Shown here: positions 40,855 to 50,130 of the stretch, one piece after another | Position numbering within the stretch: position 1 is the first letter of the stretch | How the letters are laid out: each line of letters opens with the position of its first letter | Source of the DNA: Roseateles depolymerans | GTDB lineage: Bacteria; Pseudomonadota; Gammaproteobacteria; Burkholderiales; Burkholderiaceae_C | DNA length: 64,000 bases | Direction: 5' to 3' | Assembly (NCBI GenBank): GCA_003241055.1 | Contig: QFOD01000011.1 | Location: 1 to 64,000, forward strand | The notes under the pieces: generated by a model | The model's input: the letters and a program-made list of their open reading frames with translations, nothing else | What the model was told of the DNA's origin: nothing | The model's database searches: none | Translations under genes and position numbers: made by a program

Positions 40855-42354
40855 TCAGCGCTTGGGCTGGGTCAGGCGCGGGCCGTTGCTTTGGCGCGGG
40901 GCTGCGCCGTCGCGGCGCGGCTGGCCGGATGCCGGACGCGGGGCCTGCTGGCCCTGGGGCTTGGCGCCGCCCTGGCCCGTGTGGGCCGGCTTGGCACCAC
41001 CATGACCTGCGTGCGCGGCCGGTTTGCCCGAGGGGCGGCCGCCGTCGCGCGAACCGCCACGGTTGTCGCCGCCGCGGCCACCACCGCCACCCTGGCCGCC
41101 GCGTCCACCACGGCCGGCGCCAGCCGGCGGGTTGGGGTTGCGGCCCCGGCTGCCGTTGGGGTTCAGGATGGTGCGGCCCAGCACGATGGGCTCGGCCTTT
41201 TCGTTGGGGTCGGGCGCAAAACCCGGCACCACTTCGCGCGGGATCTCGCGCTTGATCAGCTTCTCGATGTCGCGCAGGAAGCCGTTTTCATCCACGCAGA
41301 CCAGGCTGACCGCCTCGCCCTGCGCACCCGCGCGGCCGGTGCGGCCGATGCGGTGCACGTAGTCTTCAGGCACGTTGGGCAGCTCGAAGTTGACGACGTG
41401 GGGCAGCTGATCGATATCGATGCCGCGGGCGGCGATGTCGGTGGCGACCAGGCAGGTCAGGTCGCCCGACTTGAAGTCGGCCAGCGCCTTGGTGCGCGCG
41501 CCCTGGCTCTTGTTGCCGTGGATGGCCATCGCGCTGATGCCGTTGTCGTTCAGGTAGTCGGTCAGGCGGTTGGCGCCGTGCTTCATGCGCGTGAACACCA
41601 GCACCTGATGCCAGTCACCCGACTTGATCAGGTGCACCAGCAGTTCCTTCTTGCGCTCGCGGCCCACGGGGTGGACCTTCTGCGCGATCAGATCGTTGGT
41701 CTGGTTGCGGCGGGCCACCTCGATCAGGGCCGGCTGGTTCAGCAGCTTGTCGGCCAGGGCCTTGATGTCGTCGCTGAAGGTGGCGCTGAACAGCAGGGTC
41801 TGCTTCTTCTGCGGCAGCAGGGCCAGCACCTTCTTGATGTCATGGATGAAGCCCATGTCCAGCATGCGGTCGGCCTCGTCCAGCACCAGGATCTCGATCT
41901 TGGAGAGATCCAGGTTGCCGAGCTGCGCGTGATCCAGCAGACGGCCGGGGGTGGCCACCAGGATGTCCACGCCCTTCTTCAGCTTGTCGACCTGCGGCTG
42001 CATGCCCACGCCGCCGAACATCACCATGCTCTTGAGCTCAGGCAGGTACTTGCCGTAGGTCTGCACGCTCTCCTCGACCTGGGCGGCGAGTTCGCGGGTG
42101 GGGGTCAGCACCAGCGCGCGCACGGCCGGGCGGCCGAACTTGTTGGTGCTGCGCTGGCCCGCCTGCAGGCGATGCAGCATGGGCAGCGTGAAGCCGGCGG
42201 TCTTGCCGGTGCCGGTCTGGGCGCCTGCCATCAGGTCACCGCCTAGCAGCACGGCGGGAATCGCCTGGGCCTGGATGGGGGTGGGGTTGGTATAGCCGGC
42301 GTCGGCGATGGCCTTCAGCAGCGGTTGTGCGAGGCCTAGGGTGTCGAAACTCAT
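40855..42354 (-). CDS. rhlE: DEAD-box RNA helicase, RhlE-type
   Basis: A 499-aa ATP-dependent RNA helicase: Q motif (NPTPIQAQAIP), motif I AQTGTGKT, DEAD (LVLDEADRMLDMG), SAT motif and the C-terminal HRIGRTGRAG. After the core (about 385 residues) comes a basic Gly/Arg-rich tail with GGRGGQGGGGGRGG and proline/lysine stretches, expected to bind RNA. RhlE proteins act in ribosome maturation and RNA decay. The start at 42354 is the normal family start (SFDTLGLAQPLL). Confidence 0.93.
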   Translation of the reverse strand: MSFDTLGLAQPLLKAIADAGYTNPTPIQAQAIPAVLLGGDLMAGAQTGTGKTAGFTLPMLHRLQAGQRSTNKFGRPAVRALVLTPTRELAAQVEESVQTYGKYLPELKSMVMFGGVGMQPQVDKLKKGVDILVATPGRLLDHAQLGNLDLSKIEILVLDEADRMLDMGFIHDIKKVLALLPQKKQTLLFSATFSDDIKALADKLLNQPALIEVARRNQTNDLIAQKVHPVGRERKKELLVHLIKSGDWHQVLVFTRMKHGANRLTDYLNDNGISAMAIHGNKSQGARTKALADFKSGDLTCLVATDIAARGIDIDQLPHVVNFELPNVPEDYVHRIGRTGRAGAQGEAVSLVCVDENGFLRDIEKLIKREIPREVVPGFAPDPNEKAEPIVLGRTILNPNGSRGRNPNPPAGAGRGGRGGQGGGGGRGGDNRGGSRDGGRPSGKPAAHAGHGGAKPAHTGQGGAKPQGQQAPRPASGQPRRDGAAPRQSNGPRLTQPKR

Positions 42355-42460
42355 CGAATCAGGGTGAGTGCACGCCTGCCAATGCCCGTGCCCGCCACGC
42401 CGCCGGGCGGCGACGCCAGTCTTCGGGCAGGCCGGGCCGCGTGCGGGGGCTCTGGAAAGT

Positions 42461-42490
42461 AAAACGCCGCGCAGGACTGAAGCGCGGCGT
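42461..42490 (-). terminator. Intrinsic terminator of the peptide-binding protein gene
   Basis: Stem ACGCCGCGC (42464-42472) with GCGCGGCGT (42482-42490); on the minus strand it is followed by TTTACTTT. It lies just after the binding-protein stop at 42519. Confidence 0.8.
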
Positions 42491-42518
42491 CACGGAGGCC
42501 CATTCTAGGCTCGCCCCG

Positions 42519-44093
42519 TCAATTCCCCACGATCTGCACCCAGTCCATGCTGGGCCAGTTGGCGGGAGAGTGCGGCAGCGTGACATTCGCACGCATGGCC
42601 CAGGGGATGACCTGACGGTGCAGCGGGATGAGATTGATCTGCTCCCGGTAGGCCTGCAGCGCGCCCTTCACCAGGGTCTGGCGCTTGGCCGGATCGGTTT
42701 CGATGCTGGAGGCGGCGGCCAGTGCGTCGGCGCGGTCGTTGACGATGCCGCCGTAGTTGGCCACGCCCACGCCCTGCTGGCCGCGGTTGCGCAGTACCGG
42801 CGTCAGCATCACCTCGGCGTCCACCGTGCCACCGCCCCAGCCGGCCAGGTAGAGGCTGGTGTCGAACTTCTCGAGCTTGGGAAAGAACAGCTGGCGCGAC
42901 ATCGCGTTGACCCGCACCCGCAGCTTGAGCTGGGCCCACATGCCGGCCAGCGCGACACAGATTTTCTCGTCGTTGATGTAGCGGTTGTTGGGGCAGTCCA
43001 GCGTGACCTCGAAGCCCTGCGGGTAGCCGGCCTCGGCCATCAGGCGGCGCGCGGCGGGCAGGTCGTAGGGCAGGCGGGTGTCCAGCGCGGGATCGTTGTA
43101 GGCGCCGAGCGGCGACGGCGTGAGGCCGCCCGTGGGGGCGGCGAATCCCGCCATCAGCCGGGTCTTGATGGCCTCGATATCGATGGCCTGGTAGAGGGCG
43201 CGGCGCACGCGCAGGTCCTTGAGCGGATTGCGGCCGCCCGGGGCGCTGCCGTAGAGCAGCGTGTCGCGGGTCTGGTCCATGCCGATGAAGATGAGCCGGT
43301 TCTCCGGGCCATCCAGCACCTTGAGGCCGGCCGTCTTGCGCAGGCGCTCGACGTCGCGGGGCGGCGGGTCCAGCACGAAATCGACCTCGCCGGACACCAG
43401 CGCCGCCGTGCGGGTGGCGTCGTTCGCGATGGGGATGAAGCTGAAGGATTGCAGGTTGCCCTCGAAGCGGCCCCACCAATTCGGGTTGCGCCGATAGCTC
43501 GTCTTCACGCCGGGTTGGCGGCTCACCAGCATGAAGGGGCCGGTGCCATTCGCGTTGAGGCTGGCGTAGCTTTCCTCCTTCTCCTTGAAATTGAGCGGGC
43601 GCGTGACGCGGTGCTGTTCGCACCAGCGGCGGTTCATGATCAGCAGGTTGATCAGGTGCTCGGCGAAGATGGGGTTGGGCCTGTCCAGCTGGAAGTCCAC
43701 GGTCAGCGGGTCCACGGCGCGGGGCGTGCCCACCGCGTTGGCGTAGACGCGGAACGGCGAGTTGGCATCGCGCAGCCGCTGCATCGAGAAGACCACGTCG
43801 TCGGCGCTGAAGGGGCTGCCGTCGTGGAACTTCACCCCGGCGCGCAGCTTGACGCGCCACAGCAGCGGGTTGACCTGCGTCCATTCTGTGGCGAGCGACG
43901 GACCGATGCTCTGGTCCCGCTGCCGGCGCACCAGGAATTCATAGACCTGGCTGTTCAGCGCATTGGTCATCAGCTCGTTCTGGGAGTGTGGGTCCAGGGT
44001 CTGGAGATCGCCCTGGGCGGCCCAGCGCAGCGTCTGGGCCAGCGGGGCGGTGGTGGTGAGCAGGAGCAGGGCGCAGTACAGCAGGCGGCGCAT
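42519..44093 (-). CDS. ABC transporter substrate-binding protein, family 5 (peptide type)
   Basis: A 524-aa periplasmic protein: a signal peptide (MRRLLYCALLLLTTTAPLAQ) then a DppA/OppA-like fold with LDPHSQNELMTNALNSQVYE, WRVKLRAGVKFHDGSPFSAD and RRNPNWWG. Family 5 members bind peptides, nickel or sugars. No permease or ATPase genes are next to it, so it is an orphan that must use a transporter encoded elsewhere. Ligand specificity cannot be assigned. Confidence 0.9.
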   Translation of the reverse strand: MRRLLYCALLLLTTTAPLAQTLRWAAQGDLQTLDPHSQNELMTNALNSQVYEFLVRRQRDQSIGPSLATEWTQVNPLLWRVKLRAGVKFHDGSPFSADDVVFSMQRLRDANSPFRVYANAVGTPRAVDPLTVDFQLDRPNPIFAEHLINLLIMNRRWCEQHRVTRPLNFKEKEESYASLNANGTGPFMLVSRQPGVKTSYRRNPNWWGRFEGNLQSFSFIPIANDATRTAALVSGEVDFVLDPPPRDVERLRKTAGLKVLDGPENRLIFIGMDQTRDTLLYGSAPGGRNPLKDLRVRRALYQAIDIEAIKTRLMAGFAAPTGGLTPSPLGAYNDPALDTRLPYDLPAARRLMAEAGYPQGFEVTLDCPNNRYINDEKICVALAGMWAQLKLRVRVNAMSRQLFFPKLEKFDTSLYLAGWGGGTVDAEVMLTPVLRNRGQQGVGVANYGGIVNDRADALAAASSIETDPAKRQTLVKGALQAYREQINLIPLHRQVIPWAMRANVTLPHSPANWPSMDWVQIVGN

Positions 44094-44296
44094 GGGCGTG
44101 AACGTATTGACTCGGCGCCCCAGTCTGGCGCCAAAGCGCCGCCAGGCTTCCCGGACAAACCCCGACCCGGCTTGCCGACCAGCGCCGCGCGAGGGCTGGA
44201 ACGCAAGCTCTGCGACAATCGGGGCTGTTGCGGGCCTGGCGCGTTGGTGTCAGGGCCCGCGTTCGCTTTTCCGAACCCCAGAACTCCTCGAGCACC

Positions 44297-45961
44297 ATGG
44301 CCCAGTACGTCTTCTCGATGAACCGTGTGAACAAGACGGTTCCTCCCAAGCGACACATCCTCAAGGACATCTCGCTGTCCTTCTTCCCGGGCGCCAAGAT
44401 CGGCGTGCTGGGCCTGAACGGCTCCGGCAAGTCCACGATCCTGAAGATCATGGCCGGCGTCGACAAGGAGTTCGAGGGCGAGGCCATCCCGATGCCGGGC
44501 ATCAAGATCGGCTACCTGGAGCAGGAGCCCAAGCTCGACCCCGAGCAGACGGTGCGTGAGGCGGTGGAAGAGGGCATTGGTGGCGTGCTGGCCGCCAAGA
44601 AGCGCCTGGACGAGGTCTACGCCGCCTATGCCGAGCCGGACGCCGACTTCGACGCGCTGGCCGCCGAGCAGGGCGAGCTGGAGGCCATCATTGCTGCGGC
44701 GGGTTCCGAGAACACCGACCTGCAGCTGGAGCTGGCCGCCGACGCACTGAACCTGCCGCCCTGGGACGCCAAGATCGACCTGCTGTCCGGTGGCGAAAAG
44801 CGCCGTGTGGCGCTGTGCCGCCTGCTGCTGTCCAAGCCCGACATGCTGCTGCTGGACGAACCCACCAACCACTTGGATGCCGAGTCCGTGCACTGGCTGG
44901 AGCAGTTCCTGCAGCGCTTCCCCGGCACCGTGGTGGCCATCACCCACGATCGCTACTTCCTGGACAACGCCGCCGAGTGGATTCTCGAACTCGACCGCGG
45001 CCACGGCATTCCCTGGAAGGGCAACTACTCCGACTGGCTGGACCAGAAGGAGAAGCGCCTGGAGCAGGAGCAGAAGTCCGAGGACGCCCGCGCCAAGGCC
45101 ATGAAGGAAGAGCTGAAGTGGGTGCGCTCCAACGCCAAGGGCCGTCAGGCCAAGAGCAAGGCGCGTCTGGCCCGCTTCGAGGAGCTGAGCGACGTCGAAT
45201 ACCAGCAGCGCAATGAAACCAACGAGATCTTCATTCCCGTGGCCGAGCGCCTGGGCAATGAGGTGATCGAGTTCAAGGGCGTCAGCAAGAGCTTCGGCGA
45301 CCGCGTGCTGATCGAGAACCTGAGCTTCCGCGTGCCGCCGGGGGCCATCGTCGGCATCATTGGCCCCAACGGCGCCGGCAAGTCCACGCTGTTCCGCATG
45401 ATCCAGGGCACCGAGACCCCGGACAGCGGCGAGGTCGTGATCGGCAAGACCGCCAAGCTGGCCTTCGTCGACCAGAGCCGTGCCAGCCTGGACGCGAGCA
45501 AGACCGTGTGGGAAGACGTGTCCGGCGGGCTGGACAACATCGTCGTGGGCAAGTTCGTGATGCCCAGCCGCGCCTACATCGGCCGCTTCAACTTCAAGGG
45601 CAACGACCAGCAGAAGATGGTGGGCCAGCTGTCCGGCGGTGAGCGCGGTCGCCTGCACCTGGCCAAGACCCTGGCCCAGGGCGGCAACGTGCTGATGCTG
45701 GACGAGCCGTCCAACGACCTGGACGTCGAAACCCTGCGCGCACTGGAAGAAGCCTTGCTGGAGTTTGGCGGCTCCGCGATGGTGATCTCCCACGATCGCT
45801 GGTTTCTGGACCGCATCTGCACCCACATCCTGGCCTACGAGGGCGACGCCAAGTGGGTGTTCTTCGACGGCAACTTCACCGAGTACGAGGCCGACAAGGT
45901 CAAGCGCCTCGGCGAGGAAGGCGCCCGCCCCAAGCGCGCACGCTTCAAGTCGATCAAGTAA
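44297..45961 (+). CDS. ettA: Energy-dependent translational throttle protein EttA
   Basis: A 554-aa ABC-F ATPase with two nucleotide-binding domains: Walker A GLNGSGKST and GPNGAGKST, signatures LSGGEKRRVALCRLL and LSGGERGRLHLAKTL. Between them are the arm and the P-site tRNA-interaction motif region (about 240-300) that reaches the ribosomal E site. EttA gates the first translation steps according to the ATP/ADP ratio. The start MAQYVFSMNRVNK is the conserved family N-terminus. A hairpin terminator follows. Confidence 0.96.
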   Translation: MAQYVFSMNRVNKTVPPKRHILKDISLSFFPGAKIGVLGLNGSGKSTILKIMAGVDKEFEGEAIPMPGIKIGYLEQEPKLDPEQTVREAVEEGIGGVLAAKKRLDEVYAAYAEPDADFDALAAEQGELEAIIAAAGSENTDLQLELAADALNLPPWDAKIDLLSGGEKRRVALCRLLLSKPDMLLLDEPTNHLDAESVHWLEQFLQRFPGTVVAITHDRYFLDNAAEWILELDRGHGIPWKGNYSDWLDQKEKRLEQEQKSEDARAKAMKEELKWVRSNAKGRQAKSKARLARFEELSDVEYQQRNETNEIFIPVAERLGNEVIEFKGVSKSFGDRVLIENLSFRVPPGAIVGIIGPNGAGKSTLFRMIQGTETPDSGEVVIGKTAKLAFVDQSRASLDASKTVWEDVSGGLDNIVVGKFVMPSRAYIGRFNFKGNDQQKMVGQLSGGERGRLHLAKTLAQGGNVLMLDEPSNDLDVETLRALEEALLEFGGSAMVISHDRWFLDRICTHILAYEGDAKWVFFDGNFTEYEADKVKRLGEEGARPKRARFKSIK

Positions 45962-45970
45962 ACGGGCCGA

Positions 45971-45995
45971 TGAAAGCTGGGTTTTCCAGCTTTCA
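45971..45995 (+). terminator. Hairpin after ettA, probable terminator
   Basis: Perfect 10-bp stem TGAAAGCTGG/CCAGCTTTCA with loop GTTTT, followed by CAGTTCTTTA, a weak T-run. It separates ettA from the Spy-like gene. Confidence 0.65.
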
Positions 45996-46040
45996 CAGTT
46001 CTTTACGCGGGTCGCACCAAGCCCCAACAAGGGCTGGGCA

Positions 46041-46080
46041 TCATGAGCTCATTCCCACTCCAACGAAGGAGCTCATGATG
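46041..46080 (+). promoter_or_regulatory. Hairpin covering the ribosome binding site and start of the Spy-like gene
   Basis: TCATGAGCTC (46041-46050) and GAGCTCATGA (46069-46078) are perfect 10-bp inverted copies with an 18-nt loop. The right arm contains the end of the Shine-Dalgarno AAGGAG (46066-46071) and the ATG at 46075, and reaches the A of the ATG at 46078. Folded, it would block initiation; this fits an RNA thermometer-like switch for an envelope chaperone. Confidence 0.5.
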
Positions 46081-46551
46081 CAAACGAACCGTATCTCCCG
46101 TCTGCTGCGCCAGGGCGCGCTCGCTGCCTTCATCGGTCTGACCGGCGTTGCTGCCATGGCGCAGGGCCATCCCGGTCGTGGCCCGGGTCCCGAAGGCATG
46201 CCGGCGTTTGGGCATATCGGCCACATGCTGAAGAGCGTTGACGCCACGGATGCCCAGCGCACGCAGATCAAGGCGATCTTCGAGCAGGCGCGCAAGGATC
46301 TGGCCACCACGCATACCGCCGAGCGCGACCTGCACAAGCAGCAGATGACGCTGCTGACCGCGCCCACCATCGACCCGATCGCGATCGAGAACCTGCGCGT
46401 GCAGATGAGCGCCAATCACGAGGTGGTCAGCAAGCGCATGAGCCAGGCCATGATCGATGTGGCCAATGTGCTGACGCCGGATCAGCGCGCCAAGCTGGCC
46501 ACGCAAATGGCCAAGATGCAGGCGGAGCGTGCCGCCCGCGCGCCCAAGTAA
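46078..46551 (+). CDS. Spy/CpxP-family periplasmic chaperone
   Basis: A 157-aa exported protein: a Sec signal ending ATG-VAAMAQ-like, then a helical, basic mature part. Two LTxxQ-like motifs (DATDAQRTQIK and VLTPDQRAKLA) are the Spy/CpxP hallmark. Such proteins form a cradle that holds unfolded periplasmic proteins, and CpxP inhibits the sensor CpxA. The ATG at 46078 is 6 nt from AAGGAG; an ATG at 46075 is the alternative. The response regulator and sensor kinase genes follow directly, as in cpx loci. Confidence 0.88.
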   Translation: MQTNRISRLLRQGALAAFIGLTGVAAMAQGHPGRGPGPEGMPAFGHIGHMLKSVDATDAQRTQIKAIFEQARKDLATTHTAERDLHKQQMTLLTAPTIDPIAIENLRVQMSANHEVVSKRMSQAMIDVANVLTPDQRAKLATQMAKMQAERAARAPK

Positions 46552-46642
46552 GCCCGACCGACCTGCTGGAGCGACTATGCTGCAAGCCTCCGTGCTCCCG
46601 TCGGGTCCGGTTGAAAGCCGGGCTCGCGTTGACACCCTGCCT

Positions 46643-47362
46643 ATGAGTAGTGCCCGACTGCTGTTGATTGATGACGACGCCCGCCTGACCGGCATGGTGG
46701 GTGATTACCTGCGTGGTGCCGGCTTCGACGTGTCGTCGGCTGGAACGCTGGCGCAGGCCCGAGAACACCTGGCCCATGGGCGTTTCGAGCTCATCGTGCT
46801 GGATCTGATGCTGCCCGATGGTGACGGCCTGGACTTCTGCCGCTGGATGCGCGGCGACCCGCGCTGGCGTCATCAGCCGGTGCTGATGCTGTCGGCCCGC
46901 GGCGAGCCCATGGACCGCATCCTGGGCCTGGAGCTGGGCGCCGACGATTACCTCGCCAAGCCCTTTGAGCCGCGCGAGCTGCAGGCCCGCATCAAGGCAC
47001 TGCTTCGTCGTGCCGAGCCCAAGCTCGATGGCGACGAGGTGCTGCGTTTCGGTCGTCTGGAGATCGACCTGGCCGCTCGCGTGGCGCGCCTGGACGGCAA
47101 GATCTGCGAACTCACCAGCCACCAGTTCGATCTGCTGGTGGTGCTGGCGCAGAGCCCCGGCCGCGTGCTCTCCCGCGACCAGATCATGGACGCGCTCAAG
47201 GGCCACTCTCTGGAAGCGTTCGATCGCTCCATCGATGTGCACATCTCGCGTATCCGGGCGGTGATCGAGGAAGACCCGAAGAGCCCGCGGCGCGTCCTGA
47301 CCGTGCGTGGTGCCGGCTACGTGTTCGCACGCAAGCAGGACGCGGACGGCGAATCGGCCTGA
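46643..47362 (+). CDS. OmpR/PhoB-family response regulator
   Basis: A 239-aa protein. The receiver domain (LLLIDDDARLTGMV; phospho-acceptor in LIVLDLMLPDGDG; switch lysine in LAKPFEPREL) precedes a winged-helix DNA-binding domain from about residue 140 (LTSHQFDLLVVLAQSPGRVL, then RSIDVHISRIR and VRGAGYVF). It most resembles CpxR/RstA-type regulators. The start at 46643 is chosen because the family begins just before LLIDDD; an ATG at 46577 is possible. It pairs with the kinase that follows and probably controls the upstream chaperone gene. Confidence 0.93.
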   Translation: MSSARLLLIDDDARLTGMVGDYLRGAGFDVSSAGTLAQAREHLAHGRFELIVLDLMLPDGDGLDFCRWMRGDPRWRHQPVLMLSARGEPMDRILGLELGADDYLAKPFEPRELQARIKALLRRAEPKLDGDEVLRFGRLEIDLAARVARLDGKICELTSHQFDLLVVLAQSPGRVLSRDQIMDALKGHSLEAFDRSIDVHISRIRAVIEEDPKSPRRVLTVRGAGYVFARKQDADGESA

Positions 47363-47375
47363 GGCTTCCCAGGAC

Positions 47376-48752
47376 TTGAAGACCCTCTACATCCGCATCT
47401 ACCTGACGCTGGTGGCGCTGCTGCTGGCGTTTGCATTCGGTTCGGCCTGGCTGTTCCAGCGGCACATCGAGCAGGAGCGTGGCAATGTCGAGATCGCGGC
47501 AGGCGAGCGGCTGGCCGCCATGGCGGCCCTGCTCAAGCTGGCGCTGCCGGGCGCCGATGCGCCGGTCAGCGCCCAGGCCGAGGCCTTCATCGACTGGGGG
47601 CAGCGCCTGCGCATGCCGCTGGCCATGGAGGATGCGCGCGGCCATCGCATTGCGGCCACGCCGGCCTTTTTGCGGCGTGTGGACGAGCCGGGTGCCGTCG
47701 TCATCTCCGCGCCCATCGGCGACGGACGCAGCGTGGAAACGGTGCGCAGCATCCGGCCGCCGCCTCAGGCCATCGGCCCGAATGCCCGTCCGCCTGGCGC
47801 GCGCCCCGAGGACAGCCCCTGGGGCGGGCCCTGGTTCAGTCGTCAGCCTGTCGTGCCGGGTGCCCCGGCTGTCTCCACCTTGGCCATCGTGCTGATCCTG
47901 CTGTTCGTCGGCGTCGCCGCCGGGGCCTTCCCGGTGGTGCGCGGCCTGACGCGCCGGCTCGAGGCGCTCAAGCGCGGCGTCGAAAAGTTCGGCGCCGGCC
48001 AGCTGGGCCTGCGGGTGGATGACAGCGGGCGTGACGAGGTGGCCGCGTTGGCCAGCAGCTTCAACCAGGCGGCGGATCGCATCGAGACGCTGCTGCGTTC
48101 GCATCAGACGCTGCTTGCCAATGCCAGCCATGAGCTGCGTTCGCCGCTGGCGCGGCTGAAGATGGCGTTTGCGATGCTCGAGGATGCGTCGCCGGCCCAG
48201 CGGGACAAGCTGGCGGTGGAGATCCACGCCAACATCGCCGAGCTGGATGCGCTGGTCGAGGAGGTGCTGCTGGCCAGCCGGCTGGAGGCCGGCAGTGCGG
48301 TGGGCGAGGTCCATCCGGTGGATCTACTGGCGCTGGGCGCCGAGGAATCGGCCCGCGCCGAGGCCAGCTTCGAGCCCGAGGTGGATCTTGCACGCGTGCA
48401 GGGCGAGGAGCGTCTGCTGCGTCGCGGCCTGCGCAACCTGCTGGAGAACGCGCGCCGCTATGGCGGCCCCGACGTGAGCCTGCAGTTGCTGGCGGTGGCC
48501 GACGGCTTCGATCTCGTCGTGGCCGACCGCGGCCCCGGCGTGCCCGAGGACATGCGCGAGCGCATCTTCGAACCCTTCTTCCAGTTGCCTGGCCATGCCG
48601 AGATGGCGGGTGGCGTGGGCCTGGGCCTCAGTCTGGTGAAGCAGATTGCCGAGCGGGCCGGCGGCAGCGTGCGCTGCGAGCCTCGCGAGGGCGGCGGCAG
48701 CCGCTTCGTGCTGCACCTGCCGTTGCGGGTTAGCGCTAGCGGAACTCGTTGA
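47376..48752 (+). CDS. Sensor histidine kinase
   Basis: A 458-aa CpxA/EnvZ-like kinase: helix (about 8-28), a periplasmic region of about 130 residues ending in a proline-rich stretch, a second helix (about 168-190), HAMP, HisKA with the phosphorylated His in ANASHELRSPLARLK, and HATPase with NLLENARRYG, DRGPGVP and GGVGLGLSLV. No start ATG fits; TTG 47376 (LKTLYIRIYLTL), 13 nt after the regulator stop, gives the expected basic N-terminus. It partners the preceding regulator. It overlaps the convergent MATE gene by 17 nt. Confidence 0.9.
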   Translation: MKTLYIRIYLTLVALLLAFAFGSAWLFQRHIEQERGNVEIAAGERLAAMAALLKLALPGADAPVSAQAEAFIDWGQRLRMPLAMEDARGHRIAATPAFLRRVDEPGAVVISAPIGDGRSVETVRSIRPPPQAIGPNARPPGARPEDSPWGGPWFSRQPVVPGAPAVSTLAIVLILLFVGVAAGAFPVVRGLTRRLEALKRGVEKFGAGQLGLRVDDSGRDEVAALASSFNQAADRIETLLRSHQTLLANASHELRSPLARLKMAFAMLEDASPAQRDKLAVEIHANIAELDALVEEVLLASRLEAGSAVGEVHPVDLLALGAEESARAEASFEPEVDLARVQGEERLLRRGLRNLLENARRYGGPDVSLQLLAVADGFDLVVADRGPGVPEDMRERIFEPFFQLPGHAEMAGGVGLGLSLVKQIAERAGGSVRCEPREGGGSRFVLHLPLRVSASGTR

Positions 48753-50130
48753 AGACCCGCCACAGCAGCGTCATCAGCAGCGCTGCGGCGGCCAGCAGGC
48801 CGGCGGTGGCCGCCTGCCAGAAGCCCAGCGCCTCAGCCTGGGGCGGGCCAAAGGCCAGCCAGTAGCCGCCGCCTATGCCCAGGCCCCAGAGTGCAACGAC
48901 GTAGATGACCATGGGCAGCGTGGCCACCTGATAGGCTCGCAGCACGTAGGCTGCGACGGTCTGCAGCGCGTCACCCAGGTGGAAGAACCAGACCCACACC
49001 AGCAGCGGCAGGGTGGCCGCAATGGTGGCGTTGTCCGAGGTGTAGAGCCCGACGATGGGGGCTCGCGCCAGCGCGACGACCGCGCCCACGCCTGCCGCGG
49101 TCAGCGCCGCCAGCGTGATGGCGTGGCGGCCCACGGTGCGGGCGGCACGCAGCTCCTGCGCCCCCAGGTGCTGGGCGACCAGCGTGCCGGCCGCTGTGGC
49201 CAGGGCCAGCGCGATCATGAACATCATTGCGACCAGGTTCACGGCGATCTGATGGCCCGCAACCGGAATGGCGCCCAGCCGCGCGATGAAGAAGGCCATG
49301 AAGGTGAAGCCGGTCACCTCCACGAGGATGGAGCCGCCCATGGGCAGGCCCAGCCGGATGACCTCGCGCAGTGCCCGCCAGTCCGGGCGGGTCTGCCACA
49401 GGCGCGGCACGGCAAAGGGGCGATAGAAGTGGTCGTGGCGCAGCAGCCATTGCGCCACGGCCGCCTGCAGGCACATGGCGGTGGCCGTGGCGATGCCACA
49501 GCCGGTGACGCCCAGCGCGGGCACGGGGCCCCAGCCGAACACCAGCAGCGCGTTCAGCGGCACCTTGAGCGCGAGGCCGCCGAGCTGCAGCAGCATCACG
49601 GCCTTGGGGCGGCTGACGGCGGTGGAAAAACCACGGAAGGCCGTGAACAGCAGGGCCGCGGGCAGTGCGATCGCCTCGGGGCGGGTGTAGTCGCGCACCT
49701 TGGCGGCCTGCGCGGCATCCAGCTGGGCGAGCGCGATGAAGGGCTCGGGGAACCACAGCGCCAGACAGCCGGGAATGCACAGCAGCAGCGCCAGCCACTG
49801 GGCCTGCACGAAGTCGGCCCCGGCGCCGGGCAGGTCGCCCGCGCCAAAGCGCCGGCCCGCCAGCGGGCCGACGGCCAGGATCACGCCCATCAGCCCGACG
49901 AAGATGCTCACATAGGCCGCCGAGCCCACCGCGAGCGCGGCCAGGTCCTCGGGGCCGACGCGACCCATCATCAGCGTGTCGACCGTGCTGAACAGCATCA
50001 CCGCGATCTGGCCCACCAGCACCGGCCAGGCGAGCGGCACGAGGCGGCGCACGCTGTCCGCGAAGCGCAGGCGGGGCGTGGCGTCGGGCGGGGGGCTGGC
50101 CGTAACGGCCGATTCAGCCACGCTCGGCAT
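48736..50130 (-). CDS. MATE-family efflux transporter
   Basis: A 464-aa multidrug and toxin extrusion protein with about 12 hydrophobic helices in two MatE halves (PLAWPVLVGQIAVMLFSTVD opens the first; GLPMGGSILVEVTGFTFMAF the second). The DTLMMGRVG segment is typical of the NorM branch. It likely exports cationic compounds in exchange for Na+ or H+. The start at 50130 overlaps the DUF1289 gene by 17 nt. Its 3' end overlaps the sensor kinase gene on the other strand. Confidence 0.93.
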   Translation of the reverse strand: MPSVAESAVTASPPPDATPRLRFADSVRRLVPLAWPVLVGQIAVMLFSTVDTLMMGRVGPEDLAALAVGSAAYVSIFVGLMGVILAVGPLAGRRFGAGDLPGAGADFVQAQWLALLLCIPGCLALWFPEPFIALAQLDAAQAAKVRDYTRPEAIALPAALLFTAFRGFSTAVSRPKAVMLLQLGGLALKVPLNALLVFGWGPVPALGVTGCGIATATAMCLQAAVAQWLLRHDHFYRPFAVPRLWQTRPDWRALREVIRLGLPMGGSILVEVTGFTFMAFFIARLGAIPVAGHQIAVNLVAMMFMIALALATAAGTLVAQHLGAQELRAARTVGRHAITLAALTAAGVGAVVALARAPIVGLYTSDNATIAATLPLLVWVWFFHLGDALQTVAAYVLRAYQVATLPMVIYVVALWGLGIGGGYWLAFGPPQAEALGFWQAATAGLLAAAALLMTLLWRVFNEFR

